64,000 bases of DNA from Channa striata (GCA_033026295.1 CM065170.1:21338040-21402039), one strand, 5' to 3'. Counted from the first letter of the stretch, positions 15,428-28,734 are shown. Notes: generated from the sequence alone by a model not told the origin. Program-made: numbers and translations.

Positions 15428-18400
15428 TCAATTCAAGCATCCTTTTATGCTCGCAATCGCCTTTTCTCAGCGAGAAAATGCTGTTTTTAAGCCAAGCTTG
15501 TATTTAACAATCTCTGCACCAAACTCAAATAACACTGTGTCTGCATTCTTATTTAGCCTAAATCCACTCAGCAGAACATATAAACAAGCTTGTGGGATGT
15601 TTCCTTAAAAGACAGTAAATGCATGCAATTCAAGAATCCTTTTATGCTCGCAATCGCCTTTTCTCAGCGAGAAAATGCAGTTTTGAAGCCAAGCTTGTAT
15701 TTAACAATTTCTGAACCAAACTCAAATAAAACTGTCTGCCTTTTTATTTAGCCTAAATCCACTCAGCAGAGACTGAAAATAAGCCTGTGGGATGTTTCCT
15801 TAAAAGACAGTAAATGGATGTAACTCAAGCATCCTTTTATGCTCAAATCACCTTTTCTCAGCGAGAAAATGCTGTTTTGAAGCCAAGCTTGTATTTAACA
15901 ATTTCTGCACCAAACTCAAATAAAACTGTGTCTGCCTTTTTATTTAGCCTAAATCCACTCAGCAGAAAATATAAACAAGCTTGTGGGATGTTTCCTTAAA
16001 ATAAAGTAAATGCATGTAATTCAAGCATCCTCTTATGCTAGCAATCGCCTTTTCTCAGCGAGAAAATGCTGTTTTGAAGCCAAGCTTGTATTTAACAATT
16101 TCTGAACCAAACTCAAATAAAACTGTGTCTGCCTTCTTATTTAGCCTAAATACAGTCAGGAGAGACTGAAAATAAGCCTGTGGGATATTTTCTTAAACTA
16201 CAGTACATGCATGTAACTCCAGCATCATTTTATGCTCGCAATCGCCTTTTCTCAGCGAGAAAATGCTGTTTTGAAGCCAAGCTTATATTTAATAATTTCT
16301 GCAGCAAACTCAAATAAAACTGTGTCTGCCTTTTTATTTAGCCTACATCCACTCAGCAGAAAATATAAACAAGCTTGTGGGATGTTTCCTTAAAAGACAG
16401 TAAATGGATGTAACTCCAGCATCCTTTTATGCTCGCAATCGCCTTTTCTCAGCGAGAAAATGCTGTTTTGAAGCCAAGCTTGTATTTAACAATTTCTGCA
16501 CCAAACTCAAATAAAACTGTGTCTGCCTTCTTGTTTATCCTAAATCCATTCAGCAGAACATATAAACAAGCTTGTGGGATGTTTCCTTAAAAGACAGTAA
16601 ATGGATGTAACTCCAGCATCCTTTTATGCTCGCAATCGCCTTTTCTCAGCGAGAAAATGCTGTTTTGAATCCACGCTTGTATTTAACAATTTCTGCACCA
16701 AACTCAAATAAAACTGTGTCTGCCTTCTTATTTAGCCTAAATCCACTCAGAACAGACTCAAAATAAGCTTGTGGGACGTTTCCTTAAAAGACAGTAAATG
16801 CATGTAATTCAAGAATCCTTTTATGCTCGCAGTCGCCTTTTCTCAGCGAGAAAATGCTGTTTTGAATCCACGCTTGTATTTAACAATTTCTGAACCAAAC
16901 TCAAATAAAACTGTGTCTGCCTTCTTATTTAGCCTAAATCCACTCAGAACAGACTCAAAATAAGCCTGTGGGATGTTTCCTTAATAGACAGTAAATGCAT
17001 GTAATTCAAGCATCCTTTTATGCTCGCAATCGCCTTTTCTCAGCGAGAAAATGCTGTTTTGAATCCAAGCTTGTATTTAACAATTTCTGCACCAAACTCA
17101 AATAAAACTGTGTCTGCCTTTTATTTAGGTTAAATAATCTCAGGAGACTAAACAAGCTTGTGGGATGTTTCCTTAAAAGACAGTAAATGGATGTAACTCC
17201 AGCATCCTTTTATGCTCGCAATCACCTTTTCTCAGCGAGAAAATGCTGTTTTGAAGCCAAGCTTGTATTTAACAATTTCTGAACCAAACTCAAATAACAC
17301 TGTGTCTGCCTTCTTATTTAGCCTAAATACACTCAGGAAAGACTGAAAATAAGCCTGTGGGATGTTTCCTTAAAAGACAGTAAATGCATGTAATTCAAGC
17401 ATCCTTTTATGCTGGCAATCGCCTTTTCTCAGCGAGAAAATGCTGTTTTGAAGCCAAGCTTGTATTTAACAATTTCTGCACCAAACTCAAATAACACTGT
17501 GTCTGCATTCTTATTTAGCCTAAATCCACTCAGCAGAAAATATAAACAAGCTTGTGGGATGTTTCCTTAAAATAAAGTAAATGCATGTAATTCAAGCATC
17601 CTTTTATGCTCGCAATCGCCTTTTCTCAGCGAGAAAATGCTGTTTTGAAGCCAAGCTTGTATTTAACAATTTCTGCACCAAACTCAAATAAAACTGTGTC
17701 TGCCTTCTTATTTAGCCTAAATCCACTCAGGAGAGACTGAAAATAAGCTTGTGGGATTTTCCTTAAAAGACAGTAAAGGCATGTAATTCAAGCATCCTTT
17801 TATGCTCGCAATCGCCTTTTCTCAGCGAGAAAATGCTGTTTTGAAGCCAAGCTTGTATTTAACAATTTCTGCACCAAACTCAAATAAAACCGTGTCTGCC
17901 TTCTTATTTAGCCTAAATACACTCAGGAGAGACTGAAAATAAGCCTGTGGGATGTTTCCTTAAAAGATAGTAAATGCATGTAATTCAAGCATCCTTTTAT
18001 GCTCGCAATCGCCTTTTCTCAGCGAGAAAATGCTGTTTTGAAGCCAAGCTTGTATTTAATAATTTCTGCAGCAAACTCAAATAAAACTGTCTGCCTTTTT
18101 ATTTAGCCTAAATCCACAGCAGAACATGAAAACAAGCCTGTGGGATGTTTCCTTAAAAGACAGTAAATGGATGTAACTCCAGCATCCTTTTATGCTCGCA
18201 ATCACCTTTTCTCAGCGAGAAAATGCTGTTTTGAAGCCAAGCTTGTATTTAACAATTTCTGCACCAAACTCAAATAACACCGTGTCTGCCTTCTTATTTA
18301 ACCTAAATACACTCAGGAGAGACTGAAAATAAGCCTGTGGGATGTTTCCTTAAAAGACAGTAAATGCATGTAATTCAAGCATCCTTTTATGCTCAATCGC

Positions 18401-21400
18401 CTTTTCTCAGCGAGAAAATGCTGTTTTGAAACCAAGCTTGTATTTAACAATTTCTGAACCAAACTCAAATAAAACTGTGTCTGCCTTTTATTTAGCCTAA
18501 ATACACTCAGGAGAACTATAAAATAAGCCTGTGGGATGTTTTCTTAAAAGACAGTAAATGCATGTAACTCCAGCATCCTTTTATGCTCATAATCGCCTTT
18601 TCTCAGCGAGAAAATGCTGTTTTGAAGCCAAGCTTGTATTTAATAATTTCTGCAGCAAACTCAAATAAAACTGTGTCTGCCTTTTATTTAGCCTAAATCC
18701 ACTCAGGAAAACTGAAAATAAGCTTGTGGGATGTTTCCTTAAAAGACAGTAAATGGATGTAACTCCAGCATCCTTTTATGCTCGCAATCGCCTTTTCTCA
18801 GCGAGAAAATGCTGTTTTGAAGCCAAGCTTGTATTTAACAATTTCTGCACCAAACTCAAATAAAACTGTGTCTGCCTTCTTGTTTATCCTAAATCCATTC
18901 AGCAGAACATATAAACAAGCTTGTGGGATGTTTCCTTAAAAGACAGTAAATGGATGTAACTCCAGCATCCTTTTATGCTCGCAATCGCCTTTTCTCAGCG
19001 AGAAAATGCTGTTTTGAATCCAAGCTTGTATTTAACAATTTCTGCAACCAAACTCAAATAAAACTGTGTCTGCCTTTTATTTAGCCTAAATCCACTCAGA
19101 ACAGACTGAAAATAAGCCTATCGGATATTTTCTTAAAAGACAGTAAATGCATGTAATTCCAGCATCCTTTTATGCTCAGCAGTCGCCTTTTCTCAGCGAG
19201 AAAATGCTGTTTTGAATCCAAGCTTGTATTTAACAATTTCTGCACCAAACTCAAATAAAACTGTGTCTGCCTTTTATTTAGCCTAAATCCACTCAGCAGA
19301 ACTGAAAATAAGCTTGTGGGATTTTCCTTAAAAGACAGTAAATGGATGTAATTCAAGCATCCTTTTATGCTCAAATCGCCTTTTCTCAGCGAGAAAATGC
19401 TGTTTTGAAGCCAAGCTTGTATTTAACAATTTCTGCACCAAACTCAAATAAAACCGTGTCTGCCTTCTTATTTAGCCTAAATACACTCAGGAGAGACTGA
19501 AAATAAGCCTGTGGGATGTTTCCTTAAAAGATAGTAAATGCATGTAATTCAAGCATCCTTTTATGCTCAGCAATCGCCTTTTCTCAGCGAGAAAATGCTG
19601 TTTTGAAGCCAAGCTTGTATTTAATAATTTCTGCAGCAAACTCAAATAAAACTGTGTCTGCCTTCTTATTTAGCCTAAATCCACTCAGGAGAGACTATAA
19701 ATAAGCTTGTGGGATGTTTCCTTAAAAGACAGTAAATGGATGTAACTCAAGCATCCTTTTATGCTTGCAATCACCTTTTCTCAGCGAGAAAATGCTGTTT
19801 TGAAGCCAAGCTTGTATTTAACAATTTCTGCACCAAACTCAAATAAAACTGTGTCTGCCTTTTATTTAACCTAAATACACTCAGGAGAGACTGAAAAAAA
19901 GCCTGTGGGATATTTTCTTAAACTACAGTACATGCATGTAACTCCAGCATCCTTTTATGCTCAAATCGCCTTTTCTCAGCGAGAAAATGCTGTTTTGAAG
20001 CCAAGCTTGTATTTAACAATTTCTGCAGCAAACTCAAATAAAACTGTGTCTGCCTTCTTATTTAGCCTAAATCCACTCAGGAGAAAATATAAAATAAGCC
20101 TGTGGGATGTTTCCTTAAATGACAGTAAATGGATGTAATTCAAGCATCCTTTTATGCTCATAATCGCCTTTTCTCAGCGAGAAAATGCTGTTTTGAAACC
20201 AAGCTTGTATTTAACAATTTCTGCACCAAACTCAAATAAAACTGTGTCTGCCTTTTTGTTTAGCCTAAATCCATTCAGCAGAAAATATAAACAAGCTTGT
20301 GGGATGTTTCTTTAAAATACAGTAAATGGATGTAACTCAAGCATCCTTTTATGCTCGCAATCGCCTTTTCTCAGCGAGAAAATTGCTGTTTTGAATCCAA
20401 GCTTGTATTTAACAATTTCTGCACCAAACTCAAATAAAACTGTGTCTGCCTTCTTATTTAGCCTAAATACACTCAGAAGAGACTGAAAATAAGCCTGTGG
20501 ATGTTTCCTTAAATGACAGTAAATGCATGTAATTCAAGAATCCTTTTATGCTCATAATCGCCTTTTCTCAGCGAGAAAATGCTGTTTTGAATCCACGCTT
20601 GTATTTAACAATTTCTGCACCAAACTCAAATAAAACTGTGTCTGCCTTTTATTTAGCCTAAATCCACTCAGAACAGAATAAAATAAGCCTGTGGGATGTT
20701 TCTTTAAAATAAAGTAAATGCATGTAATTCAAGCATCCTTTTATGCTCAAATCGCCTTTTCTCAGCGAGAAAATGCTGTTTTGAATCCAAGCTTGTATTT
20801 AACAATTTCTGAACCAAACTCAAATAAAACTGTGTCTGCCTTCTTATTTAGCCTAAATACACTCAGAACAGACTGAAAATAAGCCTTTGGGATGTTTTCT
20901 TAAACTACAGTAAATGCATGTAACTCAAGCATCCTTTTATGCTCATAATCGCATTTTCTCAGCGAGAAAATGCTGTTTTGAATCCAAGCTTGTATTTAAC
21001 AATTTCTGCACCAAACTCAAATAAAACTGTGTCTGCCTTTTTATTTAGCCTAAATCCACTCAGCAGAAAATATAAACAAGCTTGTGGGATGTTTCCTTAA
21101 AAGACAGTAAATGGATGTAACTCCAGCATCCTTTTATGCTCGCAATCGCCTTTTCTCAGCGAGAAAATGCTGTTTTGAAGCCAAGCTTGTATTTAACAAT
21201 TTCTGCACCAAACTCAAATAAAACTGTGTCTGCATTCTTATTTATCCTAAATCCATTCAGCAGAAAATAAAATAAGCTTGTGGGATGTTTCATTAAATGA
21301 CAGTAAATGCATGTAATTCAAGCATCCTTTTATGCTACGCAATCGCCTTTTCTCAGCGAGAAAATGCTGTTTTGAATCCACGCTTGTATTTAACAATTTC

Positions 21401-23396
21401 TGCACCAAACTCAAATAAAACTGTGTCTGCCTTCTTATTTAGCCTAAATACACTCAGAGAGACTGAAAAAAGCCTGTGGGATGTTTTCTTAAAGACAGTA
21501 AATGCATGTAACTCCAGCATCCTTTTATGCTCATAATCGCCTTTTCTCAGCGAGAAAATGCTGTTTTGAATCCAAGCTTGTATTTAACAATTTCTGAACC
21601 AAACTCAAATAAACTGTGTCTGCCTTCTTATTTAGCCTAAATACACTCAGAAGAGACTGAAAAATAAGCCTGTGGGATGTTTCCTTAAAAGAAAGTAAAT
21701 GCATGTAATTCAAGCATCCTTTTATGCTCATAATCGCCTTTTCTCAGCGAGAAAATGCTGTTTTGAATCCAAGCTTGTATTTAACAATTTCTGCACCAAA
21801 CTCAAATAAAACTGTGTCTGCCTTTTTATTTAGCCTAAATACACTCAGCAGAAAATATAAACAAGCTTGTGGGATGTTTCCTTAAAAGACAGTAAATGGA
21901 TGTAACTCCAGCATCTTTTTATGCTCATAATCGCCTTTTCTCAGCGAGAAAATGCTGTTTTGAAGCCAAGCTTGTATTTAACAATTTCTGCACCAAACTC
22001 AAATGAAACAGTGTGTCTGCCTTCTTATTTAGCCTAAATCCACTCAGGAGAACTGAAAAACAAGCTTGTGGGATGTTCCCTTAAAAGACAGTAAATGGCA
22101 TGTAATTCAAGCATCCTTTTATGCTCAAATCGCCTTTTCTCAGCGAGAAAATGCTGTTTTGAATCCAAGCTTGTATTTAACAATTTCTGCACCAAACTCA
22201 AATAAAACTGTGTCTGCCTTCTTATTTAGCCTAAATCCACTCAGAGAGACTGAAAATAAGCTCGTGGGATGTTTCCTTAAAAGACAGTAAATGCATGTAA
22301 TTCAAGAATCCTTTTATGCTCAGTCGCCTTTTCTCAGCGAGAAAATGCTGTTTTGAATCCAAGCTTGTATTTAACAATTTCTGAACCAAACTCAAATAAA
22401 ACTGTGTCTACCTTTTATTTAGCCTAAATACACTCAGAGAGACTGAAAAAAAGCCTGTGGATGTTTTCTTAAACTAGACAGTAAATGCATGTAACTCCAG
22501 CATCCTTTTATGCTCATAATCGCCTTTTCTCAGCGAGAAAATGCTGTTTTGAATCCAAGCTTGTATTTAACAATTTCTGCACCAAACTCAAATAAAACTG
22601 TGTCTGCCTTCTTATTTAAAAGCCTAAATACACTCACCGTGTCTGCCTTCTTAGGAGAAATACACTGAAAAATAAGCCTGTGGGATGTTTCCTTAAATGA
22701 CAGTTAATACATGTAATTCAAGCATCCTTTTATGCTCGCAATCGCTTTTTCTCAGCGAGAAAATGCTGTTTTGAAGCCAAGCTTGTATTTAACAATTTCT
22801 GCACCAAACTCAAATAAAACTGTGTCTGCCTTTTTATTTAGCCTAAATCCACTCAGCAGAAAATATAAACAAGCTTGTGGGATGTTTTCTTTAAAATAAA
22901 GTAAATGCATGTAATTCAAGCATCCTTTTATGCTCGCAATCGCCTTTTCTCAGCGAGAAATTGCTGTTTTGAAGCCAAGCTTGTATTTAACAATTTCTGA
23001 ACCAAACTCAAATAAAACTGTGTCTGCCTTCTTATTTAGCCTAAATACACTCAGGAGAGACTGAAAATAAGCCTGTGGGATGTTTCCTTAAATGATAGTT
23101 AATACATGTAATTCAAGCATCCTTTTATGCTCGCAATCGCCTTTTCTCAGCGAGGAAAATGCTGTTTTGAAGCCAAGCTTGTATTTAACAATTTCTGCAC
23201 CAAACTCAAATAAAACTGTGTCTGCCTTTTTATTTAGCCTAAATCCACTCAGCAGAAAATATAAACAAGCTTGTGGGATGTTTTCTTTAAAATAAAGTAA
23301 ATGCATGTAATTCAAGCATCCTTTTATGCTCGCAATCGCCTTTTCTCAGCGAGAAATTGCTGTTTTGAAGCCAAGCTTGTATTTAACAATTTCTGA
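15428..23396 (+). repeat. Satellite array, about 196-bp unit, about 41 copies
   Basis: Head-to-tail copies with spacing mostly 190-200 bp, all sharing CTTTTCTCAGCGAGAAAATG, CAAGCTTGTATTTAACAA and GTGGGATGTTTCCTTAAA. The TTTTCTC-AGC-GAGAAAA core is a perfect inverted repeat. Two end variants recur, ATAAACAAGCTTG and GAAAATAAGCCTG, and alternate in places, suggesting a partial dimer structure. ORFs inside (for example 15814-15999, 19096-19374) only reflect the repeat. One unit near 22600-22680 has an internal partial duplication. The array runs into an assembly gap. Confidence 0.95.
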
Positions 23397-23496
23397 NNNN
23401 NNNNNNNNNNNNNNNNNNNNNNNNNNNNNNNNNNNNNNNNNNNNNNNNNNNNNNNNNNNNNNNNNNNNNNNNNNNNNNNNNNNNNNNNNNNNNNNN
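23397..23496. other. Assembly gap (100 N)
   Basis: One hundred undetermined bases, a conventional gap of unknown size. It lies between the satellite and an L2-type LINE fragment, so the true array length is unknown. Confidence 1.
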
Positions 23497-23640
23497 CTAC
23501 TTTAGATAACGTAACTCTGGCCCCCAGTACTACTGCAAGGAATCTCAGAGTTATTTTTGACCAAGATTTGACATTTACCTCACACATGAAACAAATCTCT
23601 AGAACAGCCTTCTTCCATCTACGGAACATACAAATGTCGG
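23497..23640 (+). mobile_element. L2-type LINE fragment, + strand
   Basis: Translates on the + strand to the reverse transcriptase tail segment STTARNLRVIFDQDLTF...HMKQISRTAF, the same segment as in the minus-strand LINE at 24400-24530. The two are in opposite orientation, forming an inverted pair. Confidence 0.65.
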
Positions 23641-25480
23641 CTGAGAGGAGGAAAGTGTCTCAGTGCATCAGGGGTTGGTCCACCAGCAGTCTGAGCCTAT
23701 AGCAGCAGGACTATAACTAACTATAAGGTTTATCAAAGAGGAAGGTTTTGAGCCTCGTCTTAAAAGTAGAGAGGGTGTCTGCTTCCCGAATCTGGACTGG
23801 GAGCTTGTTCCACAGGAGAGGAGCTTGATAGCTAAAGGCTCTGCCTCCCATTCTACTTTTGGAAATACTGGGAACCACAATTAGGCCTGCATTTTGGGAC
23901 TGAAGTAGTCTAGTAGGATGATATGGTGATAGTTGGTTCAATCCCTGGCTCATCTGGTCATGTGTCAAAGTGTCCTTGAGCAAGACACTGAACCCCACTT
24001 AGTTGCTCCCGGTGTGTGAATGGGTAGATAAGAAGCAGTGTAAATCCCTTTGAGTACCAACAGGTAGAAAAGTGCTATATAAGTGCTGAACATTTACCAT
24101 TTTAGGTAGGATGGAGCTTAACCGTTTAGAGCTTTATAGGTTAAGAAGAAGGGTTTTAAATTCTATGGAAAGCCAATGGAGAGAAGCTAATGAAGGTGAA
24201 ATATGATCTCTCACCAATCTCTCTTACCAATCCCAGTCAGTAATCTTGCTGCAGCATTTTGGATTAATTGAAGGCTTTTTAGAGAGTTACTGGGGCAGCC
24301 TGAAAGTAAAGAATTAAAGTAGTCCTGTCTACAAGTAACAAATGCATGGACCAGTTTTATAGCATCGCTTTGAGAGAGCATGCTCCTAATTTTGGCAATG
24401 TTCCGTAGGTGGAGGAAGGCTCTTCTAGAGATTTGTTTCATGTGTGAGGTAAATGTCAAATCTTGGTCAAAAATGGCTCCAAGATTCCTTGCAGTACTAC
24501 TGGGGCCCAGAATTATGTCATCTAAAGTAACAATATGGTTGGAAAACATGTTTCTTAGATATTTAGGCCCAAACACAATAACTTCAGTTTTATCTGAGTT
24601 TAGAATAAGGAAATTATACATTGTTGTTCTTATTTTCCTCTATTATTGATTAATAATATGCTGTTCCGGCTTTACGGAGAGCTAATTTGTATAAGTATAA
24701 ACTCTTTTTCCAGATTCTTGTGAATGAGTGGAACGCCACTTCGTGCTTTAAATTGCGTGTTTGTAAGAGAGTAAGACTCTCAAATGAGATATAGCTAGGT
24801 CTAGGGTTTATTGGTAAGCTTGTGTGATAGATTGCTTCTACTCCTCCACCTCGGCCTGAGCTTCTAGGAACATGATAGTTAATATGACTTGGGGGGTCAA
24901 CTCATTTAAACTGACATATTCTTCCTTCTGCAAACAAGTTTCAGTGAGACAAAATAAATCGAATTGATGATCGCTTATCAAGTAATTTACTAACAGATAT
25001 TTAGATGAGAGAGATCTGATATTTAATAATCCATATTTAATTGTTTTCGTTTTTTGTTCAGTAAGAGGAGCAGTCCTGTTTTTTAATAAGTTATTATGAT
25101 TAATTCCTCTTGTTCCTCATTTTTAGTTTGTAAAATTTAGTTGAAGGGGAACAGACACAGTCTCTATAGGAATGTGGGAGTTGTGGGGGGGTGACGGCAG
25201 TAAGGATACTGCAGAGAAGCGTGTAGGACTGGATCTCTGCGTCCTAGGATTAACTCTGGACTGTCAATCTTTTGGTTGTCTAATAAAATCAGCCATATTT
25301 TTTGCTTGTCATGGTGCGGAGCCGTGCTTCCAATTCTGAGAGCCTCGCCTCCAAAGCTGCAATAACCTTACACTTATTACAAGTACCGTTATCAGTAAAG
25401 GAGGCCAAAGAAAAACTAAACATGTGGCACAGTGAGCAAGTCAGAGGAGAGAGAGAATGAGACGGGGAAGCCATTTCTAG
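23641..25480 (-). mobile_element. L2/Maui-type LINE, internally deleted
   Basis: Read on the minus strand: a short N-terminal ORF with a CxxC and Leu/Glu-rich coiled region (25474-25289), an endonuclease-start-like region (HQFDLFCLTETCL, about 24960-24920), then the reverse transcriptase C-terminal part (24621-24211; LSGCPSNSLKSLQLIQNAAA) and the terminal FSYQAPLLWNKLP segment (about 23910-23717). Most of the endonuclease and RT core is missing between about 24650 and 24620. A SINE interrupts it at 23930-24105. Dead copy. Confidence 0.7.
23930..24105 (+). mobile_element. tRNA-derived SINE-like repeat inserted in the LINE
   Basis: Contains GGTTCAATCCCTGGCTC (box B-like), CTTGAGCAAGACACTGAACC and the tail AGAAAAGTGCTATATAAGTG. 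The same repeat recurs at 45690-45850 and 57275-57510. Confidence 0.6.
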
Positions 25481-25716
25481 GTGCTAGGCTAAAGAAGCTA
25501 GATCAACCCCCACTGTCTCTTTATAGATATTCTGGAGGTCTTCTTTCCCTATTTGAGCAAAGAGTGGCCTGACTGTCATCTTTTTGCATCGTTTGGGCTT
25601 TCTCACAATATTTGGGGTCCCCAACTTGGATTTCTTCTTCTCTAGGAATATGAATAGTCTGGCCATTTACCATTCACTTTTCTTTTCCTGCTTGCATTAC
25701 ATACAGACCCCAATGT

Positions 25717-26620
25717 TCAGATCTTTGAAAGATCTTGCTTCTTTTCTGTTAACATGAAGTAAGGTGTCTGTCCTGTGCGTTTATTGTAACACCTGTTTCG
25801 AATCACTGCTGCAGTCATTACAGCATACATCCATAGTTCTTCTGGTAGATTGCTTTCTATGAGCATACACCTAGCCATCTCAAACAAAGTTCTCCAGCTC
25901 TTCTCTGCTGTTCCGTTTTGGTTTGGTGAGTATGGCGCTGATCTTTCATCCTTTATAGCATTTTTGCTGAGTAATGACTTAAAGCTTTCTGTAAATTCAG
26001 TGCCATTATCTGACCTGATACACTTGATTTTCCCATAAGTAGCTGTGTCTGCAATATATTTCTCTGTCACTTTAGCAATGTTACTCTTATTCTTTAGAAA
26101 GTACACAAACGTAGTGCCTGAGTAGTCATCTGTGAATGCCAGTGCGTATCTGTATCCCTCTTTCGTCTCAGGATCTATAGGGCCAGCTAAGTCAACATGT
26201 ACTAACTCTAAAGCAGCCTTTGCCCTTGCATCTGGTTTGTGTTTCCTGGTTTGGGTAAACTTTCCTAGTATGCAAACCTCACAACTTGGAATGGATTTAC
26301 TGTGTTTGCCTTTAACAACATTTTCCAAACTCTGTATATCTTTGAAGTTACAGTGTCTTAATATCTCACGCCAAGTTTGTGTATCATAACACCAATTACA
26401 CGTCTTTTGACTCATCATCAACAACGTCTAGAAAGTACAGTCTGTCATACACCTTCATGTCAAACCTTGTACCGTCCTTGTGGATAAGTTGGTCACATCC
26501 TTGTTGAAAGTTCACTTTGACTCGCATTGACTGTTGCGGCCTTCACCGAGAATATATCCTGTGGAAATGATGGTATGTACAGCGTTCCTTTCAGTGTCAT
26601 TTTCACTTCGTGTCACTCTG
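25717..26620 (-). mobile_element. Ty1/copia-type retrotransposon fragment (integrase)
   Basis: The 235-codon frame 26424-25717 is a retroviral-type integrase: degenerate zinc-binding start, the catalytic Asp in HVDLAGPI, the second in IRSDNGTEF, and the Glu in NGTAEKSWRTL. Order and wording fit copia. Upstream to about 26620 the phrase GTLYIPSF fits the usual region before integrase, with stops. No reverse transcriptase or LTR is seen. Copia elements are sparse in fish, so this is worth noting. Confidence 0.75.
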
Positions 26621-28734
26621 TGTCATCTCTCTTCAGAGCTGCACTGCTGGTATTTAACAATGAAGAGACACCATATTCTCTAAACAGAGAAATTGCACTT
26701 TATTCCCCTGCGTCTATCTGCCATGGCAGATAACGATGTTGTGAACGTCATTCTCAGCTGCCCCGGCAAATTGCCGTGGGTCACAGACTGCAACTAGTGT
26801 TTCCTGGTTTTCACTGTACCTGGCCCTAGGAACAGTCAGGCTGAAAGGTAGGTGGATCCAACCTGCTGCAGCTCCACTGGTCCCTCCATCATATTTTATT
26901 CTCGCATACACGTACAACACTAATATTAAATGGCTGAAGATCATGCTATAAAGCCAGAGCACAGTGCAGACGAGTTACACAGTATAGAAGAGGATGAGGC
27001 TGCTGAAGACGAAAGGAAACCGCAAGGCACCGGGGGAGGACAGCAGAGAGGAACAGCTGCGTGCAGGGGGTGGCTAGTGGTGTCTCTGCAGTAAGTGTGC
27101 GCTGACAGAAACTGTGCTGCAATGAGTTTCACCACTGCCAGTTTTTCTTGGATGAAGCTGTGGATTCTACTGCTGATGGGGAAATATGTGTGTTACGAAT
27201 CATTAATTTTGGACCACATATGGATGGAGGAGTGCTTGAAACCTTTTTCAGGATCCGACAAAGATAATGTAAACTACAGGGCAGATTGGTCATATGAGCA
27301 TTGAGTGAGTAACATATTCCACCTTTATTGTTTAAGCTTGTGCTGTGAAGTTTGAGCAAAGTTATGAGCTGATGCCTGTCGGGCTTTGTTTGCTGAGAGT
27401 CGGGCCTAGCATTAGCTTACATTGCTAACATTAGCTTGTGCATTAGCATTGAGTTAAGTTACTGTACATTACATTAAGTCTTTTTCTTACGTGCGTGTTA
27501 CCTGTGAGCAATCAGCATTACGATGTCAGGTTTACAAAGCTTTCTAGCATTGGCTTTAGAGGTTTGCTTTGTGCTGGTAGAGAACAGCAACTCAAATACT
27601 AAAATAATTTAATTTTGTTGGCAATATCGGCTGGTCACGTACCGTCATATTTTTGGAATGGAGACTGTAAGGAGAGAATCTTGGAAGGGACAACAGTCTT
27701 CTTTGGCCAACCTGTGTTCTCCAAGCAACTTCAGCGAGATTTCCATCTCTTGATGGACACTACCAGGGATTTAAAGAGACCATTGATGCTCAAGAAGAAC
27801 CCTGATCCTGTGTGCAGAGACCAGGTGTTACATTTGATCCGTAAACTATGCTAAAAGATGTAAAATAGAGCCTGGCTAAAGGCCTAATATTTGTTAATAG
27901 AATTTTAAAAATCCCTCACCTGTTACATTATAGCCACAGTTAATTGCAAAATGCCTTGTATATTGTGATTGTGCACTACCACCTCGGTTATGACAAGTGG
28001 AGGCTCTAGTATAAGTATAATTAGACTATTTTAATTTATAAGTTGTCATTCAGAAAGTAACAAGTTTATGGTCATACCTTTTTACAAGAAACACATCGTA
28101 TCACATAAAAGTAAAAGCGACTTCTTCCAATTTATCATGACAATAAAAATCAAGGAATGCTTATGTTATTTTAACAGTCACAATGATCAATCTATGGTTA
28201 AAATAATGTATGACACTACTATTAAATGACAATCTGACTAAAATTTAGAGATTTTTATTTTTAATAGATTTGGTATCAGTCAGCTCCAATGTGGTGTACA
28301 GGGAGTTACACAGTGCAGTGTCATCCCTGCTTCATCTTTAGAGGTTTTAGGTAAAGCGGCAATGTTTGGTGGCAGAGGAGGCTGGGGAAGTGCAGCTGTA
28401 GATGTCCGTGCCTTGCGTGGGACTACTGGATCTCACCAGCTATCTAAAAAACTTTGGACAAGTTTGTTCATGAATTTTGTAGTGTAAGGCTTGTCCACTT
28501 GATTGAATCATGGTTCTCCTAAAAATTGAACAAAAAGACATTGTCAGAAACAAGTTGCATTTTCAAAACCTGTAAAGCTGAATTAACACAATGACAAAAT
28601 AGCAAATTGCCTTTGCTGCAAAACAATTATTATTGTTATTGTTAAAATTCAGGAATCCAGCAGCTTATAGAAAAGAGCCACTTTATTACTTGTTTTGTCA
28701 GAAAACTGAGAGAACAAGTTGAGAGACAGGAAGC
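26621..28734. other. Unassigned AT-rich DNA
   Basis: Several small open frames (27095-27304, 27615-27854 on the +) have protein-like stretches but no family I recognise. A GCTAACATTAGC-type simple run occurs near 27405-27450. It may be part of an unrecognised transposon split by the RTE/Gypsy nest to the right. Confidence 0.3.

Noticed and set aside
15814..23315. Many 60-90 codon ORFs in the satellite array
   Set aside because: They recur because the repeat unit recurs. They differ by indels and lack conserved starts.
15428..23396. CRISPR array
   Set aside because: Units are contiguous and similar over their whole length with no unique spacers, in a vertebrate genome.
23324..23629. ORF running through the N gap
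   Set aside because: Contains about 33 undetermined residues and joins satellite to LINE sequence.
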